A program made the translations under genes and the position numbers. The notes under the pieces were generated by a model that did no database searches, was not told the DNA's origin, and saw only the letters and a list, made by a program, of their open reading frames with translations. A DNA stretch of 47,664 nucleotides from an uncultured Coriobacteriaceae bacterium (GTDB lineage Bacteria; Actinomycetota; Coriobacteriia; Coriobacteriales; UMGS124), in NCBI GenBank assembly GCA_900539345.1, contig UQBS01000015.1, forward strand, positions 1 to 47,664. The letters run 5' to 3'. Below, piece by piece: positions 36,977 through 44,754 of the stretch (position 1 is its first letter; each line of letters starts with the position of its first letter).

Positions 36977-38384
36977 TCCTTTCGCGCTTCAGGCAGCCGA
37001 AAGGCTGCCCTTTGCGCAGGCCATAGAGCGTATCGAGGCGTCGTTGCGATTCGGCATCGACCCGTCGCTTGCGCCGATTCGCTGCCTGCTTGCCGAGCTT
37101 GGCCATCCTGAGTACTCCTATGAGTGCGTTCAGGTGGCCGGCACCAACGGCAAGACGTCGACGTCGCGCTACACTGCGGCCCTGCTCCATGCGCAGGGCC
37201 GCAAGGTCGGCCTTTACACGAGCCCGCATCTTGTGAGCTACACGGAGCGTGTGGAGGTCGACGGTGAGCCGGTGGGGGAGGAGCTTTTCGCCCTCGGCGT
37301 GAGCTATGCCCTTGCCGCCTGGGAGCGCATTGCCGCCCGCGATGAGGACATGCGCGCCCAAGGTGTCACGGAGTTTGAGCTCCTCACTGCGGCGGCACTT
37401 GTGATGTATGCGCTTGAGGACGTGAACTACGCCGTCTTGGAGGTCGGGCTGGGCGGTCGTTGGGACGCGACGAGCGCCGTTCCCACGGTTGGTTGCGCGC
37501 TTACGGGCGTCGCCCTCGACCATACGGCGATTCTGGGCGACACGCTCGCCAAGATTGCCCGCGAGAAGGCCGCTGTCATCCACCCTGGGATTCCGGTTGT
37601 GCTTGGCCCCTCGGCGGTCAGTCCCGCCGAGGTGCTCGAGGTCGTCTCTGAGCGCTGCGAAGACACCGATGTCAGGCCCTGCGTCGTGTCGGATGCCGAC
37701 CATCCCGTTGCCTGCGATCCCGATTTTCTCGCCTCCGAAGCCGATCTCACGACGTTTGCCGTCCATGCGAGTGCGGGTGACGAGGGTGTCGTCTCCTTTG
37801 ACGTCCATGTGGCGGTCGACGTTCCCGACGTCGGTTTCATTGAAGCCGACTATCCGCAGATGACGGTGCGCGGGCCTGTTTATCAGCCCCAAAACGCCGC
37901 GTGTGCGCTCTCGCTTGCCACGGCGGTGCTTGCCAGGCCCATTCCTGCCGCCGTCGCCCGCCAGGCCCTTCTGGCCTGCCCTGTGCCGGGGCGCTTCCAG
38001 ACGCTTCGCACCGAGCCCCTCGCCATCGTCGACGCGTGTCACAACCCCCAGTCGGCCGAGGCGTTCTGCGATGCGGTGCGCGCGGCGTTCCCGGATGCGG
38101 CAAGCCGCCCCGCGCTTCTCATCGGCGCGCTGGCCGACAAGGACCATGCGGGCATCGTTGAGCGCGTCGTGCCACTCTTCAACCGTGTTGTGGTGACGCA
38201 ATCCGACAGCGGCCGCGCCTTCCCGGCGGCCGACCTTGCGGCTGAGATTGAGAGCCTCTGCGGGGTCAAACCTGCCGCTGTGTATGGGGATGCCCGCTCT
38301 GCACTCGACGCTTTGTGTGGAGAATCTTTCATCGCCTGCGGAACGATTACGTTGATAGGGGAGATAGCCGCGATTCTCGCGTAG
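36963..38384 (+). CDS. folC: Folylpolyglutamate synthase / dihydrofolate synthase
   Basis: Mur-ligase-family enzyme that adds glutamate to folates (and, in bifunctional forms, to dihydropteroate). The 473-residue protein has the ATP-binding loop VAGTNGKTSTSRYTA, the YTSPHLVSYTERV stretch, a conserved second-domain region (TVRGPVYQPQNAACAL), and the C-terminal DACHNPQSAEAF. The start is GTG at 36963, inside the end of valS, with GGAGG 9 nt upstream; the frame is open further upstream but that part is only the valS shadow. Whether it is bifunctional cannot be decided from sequence alone. The valS-folC pair is common in Gram-positive bacteria. Confidence 0.92.
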   Translation: MSWASPFALQAAERLPFAQAIERIEASLRFGIDPSLAPIRCLLAELGHPEYSYECVQVAGTNGKTSTSRYTAALLHAQGRKVGLYTSPHLVSYTERVEVDGEPVGEELFALGVSYALAAWERIAARDEDMRAQGVTEFELLTAAALVMYALEDVNYAVLEVGLGGRWDATSAVPTVGCALTGVALDHTAILGDTLAKIAREKAAVIHPGIPVVLGPSAVSPAEVLEVVSERCEDTDVRPCVVSDADHPVACDPDFLASEADLTTFAVHASAGDEGVVSFDVHVAVDVPDVGFIEADYPQMTVRGPVYQPQNAACALSLATAVLARPIPAAVARQALLACPVPGRFQTLRTEPLAIVDACHNPQSAEAFCDAVRAAFPDAASRPALLIGALADKDHAGIVERVVPLFNRVVVTQSDSGRAFPAADLAAEIESLCGVKPAAVYGDARSALDALCGESFIACGTITLIGEIAAILA

Positions 38385-38428
38385 CTTTTGGTACAATCCG
38401 CTATCAGTGTCTTTCGAAAGGATCGCTG

Positions 38429-38860
38429 ATGTCTGAACTCATCAACATACTCTTTACCCCGCAGGTCCAGATGGTTCTCACGCTCATCGGCGTGATTATC
38501 GTCTTCCTCTATCTCCTGTCGATTCTCTACGTCATCAAGGACGCACGCGCCCGTGGCTCGGCAGCATGGTGGGCATGGGGCATCGTCTCCATCGTCCCGC
38601 TTGCGGGTCTTGTGGCCTACCTGGTGCTGCGCCCCTCCTCCTATGCCATCGACCGCGATGAGCAGGAGCTTGAGATTGCCCTGCGCGAGCACGAGCTACA
38701 GCACTACGGTTCTTGCCCCACCTGTGGCGCGCACATTGACCGCGACTTCATTGTGTGCCCCATCTGCGACACGCAGGTGCGCAACGTCTGCCCCAACTGC
38801 CACCGTCCGCTCGATGCCGACTGGCAGGTGTGCCCCTACTGCAGGACGCACGTCCGCTAA
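38429..38860 (+). CDS. Membrane protein with C-terminal double zinc ribbon
   Basis: A 143-residue protein not assigned a function. Two transmembrane helices lie at about residues 13-35 (MVLTLIGVIIVFLYLLSILYVI) and 46-67 (WWAWGIVSIVPLAGLVAYLVL). A helical linker rich in Glu leads to four CxxC knuckles (CPTC, CPIC, CPNC, CPYC), which form two zinc ribbons. The ribbons are probably cytoplasmic and may bind nucleic acid or a partner protein. The start at 38429 has AAAGGAT upstream and a candidate extended -10 (TGGTACAAT) at 38389-38397. It sits alone between folC and the convergent thrS. Confidence 0.85.
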   Translation: MSELINILFTPQVQMVLTLIGVIIVFLYLLSILYVIKDARARGSAAWWAWGIVSIVPLAGLVAYLVLRPSSYAIDRDEQELEIALREHELQHYGSCPTCGAHIDRDFIVCPICDTQVRNVCPNCHRPLDADWQVCPYCRTHVR

Positions 38861-38894
38861 GGCAGCGCTGCAAGGCTTCTCATAGCATGAAAGT

Positions 38895-38920
38895 AAAAAG
38901 GCCCCGCAAGGGGCCTTTTT
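38895..38920. terminator. Bidirectional terminator after the zinc-ribbon gene
   Basis: AAAAAGGCCCC-GCAA-GGGGCCTTTTT: a perfect stem with an A run before and a T run after, so it can stop transcription on both strands. It ends the zinc-ribbon transcript on + and can back up the thrS terminator on -. Confidence 0.92.
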
Positions 38921-39055
38921 CATGCGCGACGCAATCTGTCTGTGGATACCCCGCTTTGTTTGACAAACTACCGGCCGAAATGGGATGCGGTCATGCGTCG
39001 CACTGTGGCATGCCTTGCTTTGAGCGATTGGGCGGGTATTTCCCATAGGGGCATA

Positions 39056-39087
39056 TACAAAAGAAGGGGACCATGCGGCCCCCTTCT
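39056..39087 (-). terminator. thrS terminator
   Basis: Read on the - strand: AGAAGGGG pairs with CCCCTTCT (39080-39087 and 39062-39069) with a 10-base loop, then a TTTTG tract (39057-39061). It lies about 46 nt downstream of the thrS stop. The stretch 38921-39055 shows no gene. Confidence 0.8.
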
Positions 39088-39132
39088 CCATCATGCCATG
39101 TCTTGCACCGCAAGCTGCGGTCGCATTGCGGC

Positions 39133-40917
39133 TTAGGCGCGCTCGGCGATTTCCTTGGCAAGCTTGTCGCAGAACTCGTCCATCGTCATGGTCTGCGTCT
39201 TGTCGGTCGCACGGTCGCGCACGGCTACAAGGCCGGCCTCGACCTCCTTCTCACCGATGACGAGCATGTAAGGCACGCGGTCGACCTGGCGAGCCTCGCG
39301 AATCTTGTAGCCGATCGTCTCGGAGCGGTCGTCAATCTGCACGCGAACGCCCATGGCGCGAAGGCGGTCGTAGGCCGCGTTGGCGTACTCGTGGGTCTTC
39401 TCGGAGATGGGCAGGACCTTGACCTGCACGGGGGCAAGCCACGTGGGGAAGCGGCCCTTGGTCTCCTCGATGAGGTAGGCCATGAAGCGGTCGAGCGAGC
39501 CCAGAATGGCGCGGTGCAGCACGACGGGGGTCTTCTCGGAGCCGTCCTTGTCCACGTACTTCAGGTCGAACTTGGCCGGCAGGCAGAAGTCGAGCTGGCA
39601 GGTGGACAGGGTGTACTCGTTGCCCACGGCAGGCTGGACGTTGACGTCGAGCTTGGGGCCGTAGAAGGCAGCCTCGCCGATCTCCTCGGTGAAGTGGATG
39701 CCCAGCTCGGTCAGAACCTCGCGAAGGGCGCCCTCGGCCTTCTCCCACATCTCGTCGTCCTGATGGTACTTGTGCTTGTCCTCAGGGTCGCGCAGCGAAA
39801 GGACGCAGCGGTAGTCGGTGATGCCAAAGTCCTTGTAGACGCTGAAGATGAGATCGCACACGCCTGCGACCTCGGCCTTGATCTGGTCGGGGGTCACGAA
39901 GATGTGCGAGTCGTTCTGGCAGAAGTGACGGCCGCGCTCGATGCCCTTGAGCGTGCCAGAGGCCTCGTAGCGGAAGTCATGGGCGATCTCGGCCAGACGG
40001 ATGGGCAGCTCCTTGTAGGAGTGGGGCTGGTTGGCGTAAATCATCATGTGGTGCGGGCAGTTCATGGGGCGAAGGACGAAGTTCTCGCCCTCCATCTCCA
40101 TGGGCGGGAACATGTTCTCCTTGTAGTGGTCCCAGTGGCCGCTCGTGCGGTACAGGTCCACGGTGCCCACGCAGGGCGTGAGGACGTGCTGGTAGCCCAG
40201 GGCCGTCTCCTTGTCGCGGATGTAGGTCTCGAGCTGCTGCCAGACGACGTAGCCGTTGGGGAGGAACATGGGCAGGCCCTTGCCCACCAGGTCGTCGGTC
40301 ATGAAGAGGTGCATCTCGCGACCGATCTTGCGGTGGTCGCGCTCAGCGGCCTCGGCCAGCTTCTGCAGGTGCTCGTCGAGCTCGGCCTGCGTGGCGAAGG
40401 CGGTGCCGTGGATGCGGGTGAGCATCTTGTTCTCGGCGTTGTTCTTCCAGTAGGCGCCGGAGATGGAAAGCAGCTTGAAAGCCTTGAGGGCCTTGGTGTA
40501 ACGAAGGTGCGGGCCGGTGCACATGTCGACATATTCGCCCTGGGTGAAGAAGCTGATCTGAGCGTCTTCGGGCAGGTCGGCGATGTGCTCGACCTTGTAG
40601 CACTCGCCACGCTCCTGCATGAGGGCGATGGCCTCCTCGCGGGGCAGGATGGAGGGCTTGATCGGGAGGTTCTCCTTCACGATCTTGCGCATCTCGGCCT
40701 CGATGGCGGTGAGGTCCTCGTCACCGAGCTTGGTGTCGCCCAGGTCGATGTCGTAATAGAAGCCCTTCTCGGTGGCCGGGCCGTAGCCGAAGCGCGCCTG
40801 CGGGTAGAGACGCTTGACTGCCTGGGCCAGAATGTGGGCGGCCGTGTGGCGAATGACCTGCAGCTCCTCTTCAGCAGGGCACTCGGTAACGGATCCGTCT
40901 GCGTGCACGATGTTCAT
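39133..40917 (-). CDS. thrS: Threonine-tRNA ligase lacking the TGS domain
   Basis: Class II synthetase that charges tRNA-Thr. From its start at 40917 (AGGGGAG about 8 nt upstream on the - strand) the 594-residue protein begins at once with the editing domain: HTAAH at residues 24-28 and DMCTGPH are the editing-site His/His/Cys set. The catalytic core follows (MFLPNGYVVWQQLE, MNCPHHMMIY, motif 2 FRYEASGTLKGIERGRHFCQ) and a C-terminal anticodon-binding domain (VQVKVLPISEKTHEYANAAY). The N-terminal TGS domain of about 60 residues is absent, and the frame upstream of the start does not encode one. Motif 2 reads RHFCQNDSHIF rather than the common RGFTQDDAHIF. It is the only - strand gene, divergent from rpsA. 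The 242-nt region between them has no clear T-box or promoter. Confidence 0.94.
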   Translation of the reverse strand: MNIVHADGSVTECPAEEELQVIRHTAAHILAQAVKRLYPQARFGYGPATEKGFYYDIDLGDTKLGDEDLTAIEAEMRKIVKENLPIKPSILPREEAIALMQERGECYKVEHIADLPEDAQISFFTQGEYVDMCTGPHLRYTKALKAFKLLSISGAYWKNNAENKMLTRIHGTAFATQAELDEHLQKLAEAAERDHRKIGREMHLFMTDDLVGKGLPMFLPNGYVVWQQLETYIRDKETALGYQHVLTPCVGTVDLYRTSGHWDHYKENMFPPMEMEGENFVLRPMNCPHHMMIYANQPHSYKELPIRLAEIAHDFRYEASGTLKGIERGRHFCQNDSHIFVTPDQIKAEVAGVCDLIFSVYKDFGITDYRCVLSLRDPEDKHKYHQDDEMWEKAEGALREVLTELGIHFTEEIGEAAFYGPKLDVNVQPAVGNEYTLSTCQLDFCLPAKFDLKYVDKDGSEKTPVVLHRAILGSLDRFMAYLIEETKGRFPTWLAPVQVKVLPISEKTHEYANAAYDRLRAMGVRVQIDDRSETIGYKIREARQVDRVPYMLVIGEKEVEAGLVAVRDRATDKTQTMTMDEFCDKLAKEIAERA

Positions 40918-41159
40918 TGGATAACTCCCCTTCGCGGTATCGGATGGTTCGTATGTGAGAGATTTTATTGCTTTTGCATCTAGAGAGCACTCTTGATGAT
41001 ACATCCCTTGAAAATGTCGTATCTTTAACGACGCATGTGCATGGGGCACGTGCCTTGACGATATCGGTCTTGCGGGCCGGTCGTCCCGTGCGAGGAATGG
41101 ATCTTCGCGTTCGGGGCGCCCAAAGCTTGGCGGGACCACAGTTTGGAAGGGATTAACCC

Positions 41160-42365
41160 TTGAGCGAGCTTAAGAATCCTTCGATCTTCTCTCTTGATGT
41201 CGTTGACGAGAACGAGATGAACAACCTCGTCGACAACACGATCATCGACTTCGACGAAGGCGACATGGTCAACGGCACCGTCGTGAAGATCGGTCATGAC
41301 GAGGTCCTTCTGGACATCGGCTACAAGTCCGAGGGTGTCATCCCCGCCCGTGAGCTTTCCATCCGCAAGGATGCCGACCCCAGCACCATCGTCTCCATGG
41401 GCGACGAGATCGAGGCCCTCGTCCTCACCAAGGAGGACAAGGACGGCCGTCTGATCCTGTCCAAGAAGCGCGCTGAGTACGAGCGTGCCTGGAACCGCAT
41501 CGAGGAGATGTTCAACGCCGGCCAGAACGTGGAGGGCGAGGTCATCGAGGTCGTCAAGGGCGGCCTTATCCTCGACATCGGCCTGCGCGGCTTCCTGCCT
41601 GCATCCCTCGTCGACCTCCGTCGCGTCAAGGACCTCACCGCCTACATGGGCACCCGCATCGAGGCCCGCGTCATCGAGATGGACCGCAACCGCAACAACG
41701 TCGTTCTCTCCCGTCGCGTCGTGCTTGAGGAGGCCCGCAAGGAGGAGCGCAGCGAGATTCTCGCCAAGCTCAAGCCCGGCATGCGCCTCAAGGGCAACGT
41801 GTCCTCCATCGTCGACTTCGGTGCTTTCGTCGACCTGGGCGGCATCGACGGCCTGGTCCACATCTCCGAGCTCTCCTGGAACCATGTCAACCATCCCTCC
41901 GAGGTCGTCAAGGTCGGCCAGGAGGTCGAGGTCGAGGTGCTCGATGTCGATATGAACCGCGAGCGCATCTCCCTCGGTCTCAAGCAGACCACCGAGGATC
42001 CGTGGCGTTCGCTCGTCAAGAAGTACCCCGTGGGCGCCATCGTTGAGGGCAAGGTCACCAAGCTTGTTCCCTTCGGCGTCTTCGTGGAGCTTGGCGACGG
42101 CATCGAGGGCCTCGTGCACATCTCCGAGATGGCCAAGGCTCACGTTGACCAGCCTTCCCAGGTCACCAAGGCCGGCGAGACCGTCCACGTCAAGGTCATG
42201 GAGATCGACCTCGACCGTCGTCGCGTCTCCCTGTCCATGAAGGCCGCTGCCGAGACCCTCGGCATCGACGTGCCCGTGACTCCTCTGGAGCCCAAGGCCG
42301 AGAAGGCCGAGGAGGCCGCTGCTGAGGAGCCTGCCGCCGAGGTCGAGGCTACCGAGGCTGAGTAA
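41160..42365 (+). CDS. rpsA: 30S ribosomal protein S1
   Basis: RNA-binding ribosomal protein that helps load mRNAs. The 401-residue protein has four S1 domains, starting near GDMVNGTVVKIGHDEVLL (residue 34), GQNVEGEVIEVVKGGLIL (120), GMRLKGNVSSIVDFGAFV (207) and GAIVEGKVTKLVPFGVFV (290). The last two are the typical GAFVDLGG.. IDGLVHISE type. A Glu/Ala-rich acidic tail closes it. Four domains fits Gram-positive S1 rather than the six of E. coli. The start is TTG at 41160, with GGAAGGGA about 8 nt upstream. A clear terminator follows at 42420. Confidence 0.93.
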   Translation: MSELKNPSIFSLDVVDENEMNNLVDNTIIDFDEGDMVNGTVVKIGHDEVLLDIGYKSEGVIPARELSIRKDADPSTIVSMGDEIEALVLTKEDKDGRLILSKKRAEYERAWNRIEEMFNAGQNVEGEVIEVVKGGLILDIGLRGFLPASLVDLRRVKDLTAYMGTRIEARVIEMDRNRNNVVLSRRVVLEEARKEERSEILAKLKPGMRLKGNVSSIVDFGAFVDLGGIDGLVHISELSWNHVNHPSEVVKVGQEVEVEVLDVDMNRERISLGLKQTTEDPWRSLVKKYPVGAIVEGKVTKLVPFGVFVELGDGIEGLVHISEMAKAHVDQPSQVTKAGETVHVKVMEIDLDRRRVSLSMKAAAETLGIDVPVTPLEPKAEKAEEAAAEEPAAEVEATEAE

Positions 42366-42419
42366 GCTTTCTCACGGGGTCAGGCGGAGCTTGGCCACCA
42401 CTGAAGCTTGATTTTAGCT

Positions 42420-42455
42420 GGGCGGGTTGCTTTTGGGCAGCCCGCCCTTCTTTTT
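42420..42455 (+). terminator. Rho-independent terminator after rpsA
   Basis: An 11-bp stem with one G-U pair (42420-42430 with 42437-42447), a 6-nt loop and TTCTTTTT. It ends 19 nt before the next ATG and 5 nt before its ribosome binding site. Confidence 0.87.
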
Positions 42456-42474
42456 GTCTGGGGAAGGAAGCGCC

Positions 42475-43329
42475 ATGGCTATTCGCGTTGTTGAGATTGA
42501 GGCATTCGAAGACGAGAGGCTCGACGCCTATGCTCGCCTGACGGAGGCGCAGCTGCGCTGCCGCCTGGAGCCCGAGAAGGGCATCTGCATCGCAGAGTCG
42601 TTCAAGGTCATCGACCGCGCGCTTGACGCCGCCATGGTGCCTGTTTCCTTCCTTGTCGCTCCCAAGTGGGTCGACGAGACGCTCGAGCGTGCCCGCCAGG
42701 CAGTGCAGGCGGGCCTTGTGAGCGAAGACGAGGACCTCCCCATCTTCGTTGCCCCTGTCGAGCAACTTTCCAAGCTCACGGGCTACAACTTGACGCGCGG
42801 TGCCCTGTGCGCGATGCGCCGCCCCGTTTTGCCCAGTGTGGAAGAGGTCGTGCGCGGGGCTCGCCGCATCGCGGTCCTCGAGGGCATCGTCGACCACACC
42901 AACGTCGGCGCCATCTTCCGCAGCGCGGCGGCCCTCAACGTTGACGCCGTGCTTGTGACGCCCACGTGCTGCGACCCCCTGTATCGACGAGCGGCGCGTG
43001 TGAGCATGGGCACGGTCTTCCAGGTGCCATGGACGCGCATCGGTTCAGACCACACGCAGTGGCCCGTCCCCGGCCTTTCCATGTTGCACGACCTCGGGTT
43101 CACCACGGCGGCGTTCGCCCTGACCGACGAGTCGATCAGCCTGGCCGACCCTCAACTCAATGAGATTGACAAGCTTGCAGTGGTTTTGGGCACAGAGGGC
43201 GACGGCCTGTGCCATGACACCATTGCCGGCTGCGATCTTACGGTGCGCATTCCCATGGCCCATGGCGTCGACTCGCTTAATGTCGCCGCCGCTTCGGCTG
43301 TGGCGTTCTGGCATCTCTGCGAGCACTAG
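42475..43329 (+). CDS. TrmH/SpoU-family RNA 2'-O-methyltransferase
   Basis: SPOUT-fold enzyme that methylates ribose 2'-OH in rRNA or tRNA with SAM. The 284-residue protein has an N-terminal substrate-binding domain (AIRVVEIEAFEDERLDAYAR; CRLEPEKGICIAESFKVI) and the three SPOUT motifs: VDHTNVGAIFRSA, VVLGTEGDGL, and IPMAHGVDSLNVAAASAV that forms the knot. The target nucleotide cannot be told. The start at 42475 has GGAAGGAAG just upstream and lies very close to the rpsA terminator. coaE follows after 12 nt. Confidence 0.9.
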   Translation: MAIRVVEIEAFEDERLDAYARLTEAQLRCRLEPEKGICIAESFKVIDRALDAAMVPVSFLVAPKWVDETLERARQAVQAGLVSEDEDLPIFVAPVEQLSKLTGYNLTRGALCAMRRPVLPSVEEVVRGARRIAVLEGIVDHTNVGAIFRSAAALNVDAVLVTPTCCDPLYRRAARVSMGTVFQVPWTRIGSDHTQWPVPGLSMLHDLGFTTAAFALTDESISLADPQLNEIDKLAVVLGTEGDGLCHDTIAGCDLTVRIPMAHGVDSLNVAAASAVAFWHLCEH

Positions 43330-43341
43330 GGAGGCGCCCGC

Positions 43342-44019
43342 GTGTACACGCTGTTTGTTACCGGTGGCATCGGTTCGGGAAAGTCCGCCTTTGTGGGGCG
43401 CTTGAAGGAGCTTGGCGCCACGGTGTATGACCTTGATGCCATCTCGCACGAGGTGCTCGAGGACGACGATACTGTCCGTGCTCTCGTGCAGGCGTTTGGT
43501 TCCGAGATTCTTGAGGAAGGCAGTTGTCCCGTCCCTGATTCACTCGATGAGGAATTCGTTACAGATTCAGACGACACCCTTCCTCTCGGGAGAATCTCTC
43601 GTCCGGCTTTGGCCTGGCGTGCGTTCTCAAGCCCTGAGGCAACCGACCTTCTGAATTCCATCGTGCACCCGCGCGTCTTTGTGCGCCTGGCCCAGCACCT
43701 GGCCTGCGGTTGCTCGTGCTGCGCGTCGTCTCATGACGTGGTCAACGTCGTTGAGGTGCAGCTCATCGACAAGGCGGGGGAGTCCCTTGCGCTGGCTGAT
43801 GAGGTTTTGGGCATCCTATGCCCCAGGGATATGCGTCGCTCCAATGCGCAGGCCCGCGGCATGGACCCCGCCGACTTCGACCGTCGGGACGCCCTGCAGA
43901 TTACCGACGAGCAGCGTGCCTCGTACTGCACTTCCACGCTTGTGAACGACAAGGGGCTTGAGCATTTGCGCGAGATGGCCGATGATTGGTGGCATCGACA
44001 CTGCCCGACGCGACCGTAG
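43342..44019 (+). CDS. coaE: Dephospho-CoA kinase
   Basis: Last step of coenzyme A synthesis: phosphorylates dephospho-CoA with ATP. The 225-residue protein starts YTLFVTGGIGSGKSAFVGRL with a P-loop, and the conserved acidic pair is in VYDLDAISHEVL. The middle is divergent: the usual PLLFE stretch reads VVEVQLIDKAGE, and an odd Cys cluster (CGCSCCASS) is inserted just before it. The C-terminal region keeps the ADEVLGI, RRSNAQARG and LVNDKGLEHL pattern of the family. The start is GTG at 43342 with AGGGAGG 7 nt upstream. Confidence 0.85.
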   Translation: MYTLFVTGGIGSGKSAFVGRLKELGATVYDLDAISHEVLEDDDTVRALVQAFGSEILEEGSCPVPDSLDEEFVTDSDDTLPLGRISRPALAWRAFSSPEATDLLNSIVHPRVFVRLAQHLACGCSCCASSHDVVNVVEVQLIDKAGESLALADEVLGILCPRDMRRSNAQARGMDPADFDRRDALQITDEQRASYCTSTLVNDKGLEHLREMADDWWHRHCPTRP

Positions 44020-44030
44020 GTGAGGCATCC

Positions 44031-44642
44031 ATGCAAACAAAGAGTCCGGCCATTGCCTTTGTTGGAAGGCACAACTCTGGTAAGACCACCCTCGTGACGA
44101 AGGTGATCTCTTGCCTTTGCGCACGCGGCCTGGACGTGGGAAGCGTCAAGCATCACGGCCATCGGGGTTTTGAGGTGGACGTCGAGGGTAAGGATTCGTG
44201 GCGCCATCGCCAGGCCGGTTCCTGCGAGGTCGCCATTGCCTCGCCTGACAAGATGGCCCTCATCCGCGAGTTGAAGCACGAGATGGAAGTCGACGAGATC
44301 ATCGAGCTCATGGCTCCCCATGACGTCGTGCTGGTAGAGGGCTACAGGGGCAGCGGCAACATCCCGACCGTCGAGATCATGCGTTCCACCAACGAGCGCG
44401 ACTCTGTGGCCGCCGCGGAGTTCGTCCGCGCGGTCAGGCAGACCGGGCGCCTCGAATATGACGATGCCAACCTCGGCAGGGACGCCGGCCGCATGCCCGA
44501 CGAGTTGACGGTGGCTGTTGTGAGCGACATCCCCGAGGTTCACGACGCCGCCCAGGCCGTTGGTCTCGTGACGTTTGGCCTCGATGACGAGGAAGCCATC
44601 GCCGATTACATCGCGACGCATATCGCCCGCAGCGGTCGTTAG
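44031..44642 (+). CDS. mobB: Molybdopterin-guanine dinucleotide biosynthesis GTPase MobB
   Basis: GTP-binding adaptor that assists MobA in attaching GMP to molybdopterin. The 203-residue protein has the P-loop VGRHNSGKTTLVTKVI, followed by VGSVKHHGHRGFEVD, KDSWRHRQAGSCEVA and the later HDVVLVEGYRGSGNIPTVE. These are the MobB signatures. The start at ATG 44031 has GAGG 5 nt upstream; the longer frame from 43986 lies inside the coaE gene. MobA itself is not in the window. It opens the molybdenum-cofactor block. Confidence 0.92.
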   Translation: MQTKSPAIAFVGRHNSGKTTLVTKVISCLCARGLDVGSVKHHGHRGFEVDVEGKDSWRHRQAGSCEVAIASPDKMALIRELKHEMEVDEIIELMAPHDVVLVEGYRGSGNIPTVEIMRSTNERDSVAAAEFVRAVRQTGRLEYDDANLGRDAGRMPDELTVAVVSDIPEVHDAAQAVGLVTFGLDDEEAIADYIATHIARSGR

Positions 44643-44664
44643 CCCCATCACATTCCATACCCGA

Positions 44665-44693
44665 GTGGCAAAAGCTGCCTACTCGGCTATAAT
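44665..44693 (+). promoter_or_regulatory. Promoter for the moeA-mogA genes
   Basis: GTGGCA (44665-44670), 17 nt, then a perfect TATAAT (44688-44693) inside GGCTATAATC. The -35 matches four of six consensus bases. Start of transcription would be near 44700, giving a leader of about 55 nt. Confidence 0.65.
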
Positions 44694-44711
44694 CGCCCCT
44701 TGTGTACAAAC

Positions 44712-44734
44712 TGTGCGCGCCGTCGGCGCGCACA
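44712..44734 (+). promoter_or_regulatory. Perfect hairpin in the moeA leader
   Basis: A 10-bp perfect stem TGTGCGCGCC/GGCGCGCACA with a 3-nt loop lies between the promoter and the ribosome binding site (AAGAGG, 44745-44750). There is no T run, so it is not a terminator. It could be a regulator site or an RNA element; it does not match the Moco riboswitch as I know it. Confidence 0.55.
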
Positions 44735-44754
44735 CTTGCATGAGAAGAGGGTAC

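Noticed and set aside
38942..39136. Small + strand frame of 64 codons after the zinc-ribbon gene
   Set aside because: It runs through the thrS terminator hairpin and has no Shine-Dalgarno site or recognisable content.
39073..40983. 636-codon open frame on the + strand opposite thrS
   Set aside because: The antisense of thrS, a certain gene on the - strand; its text is repetitive and without family motifs.
40918..41139. Possible T-box before thrS (TACCGCG on the - strand near 40930)
   Set aside because: Only TACCGCG matches; the preceding GGGTGG, a Stem I and a terminator are missing, and the site lies too close to the ribosome binding site.
44700..44754. Molybdenum-cofactor riboswitch in the moeA leader
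   Set aside because: The leader is only about 55 nt with one hairpin; the Moco aptamer is much larger with several helices. Kept only as a hairpin.
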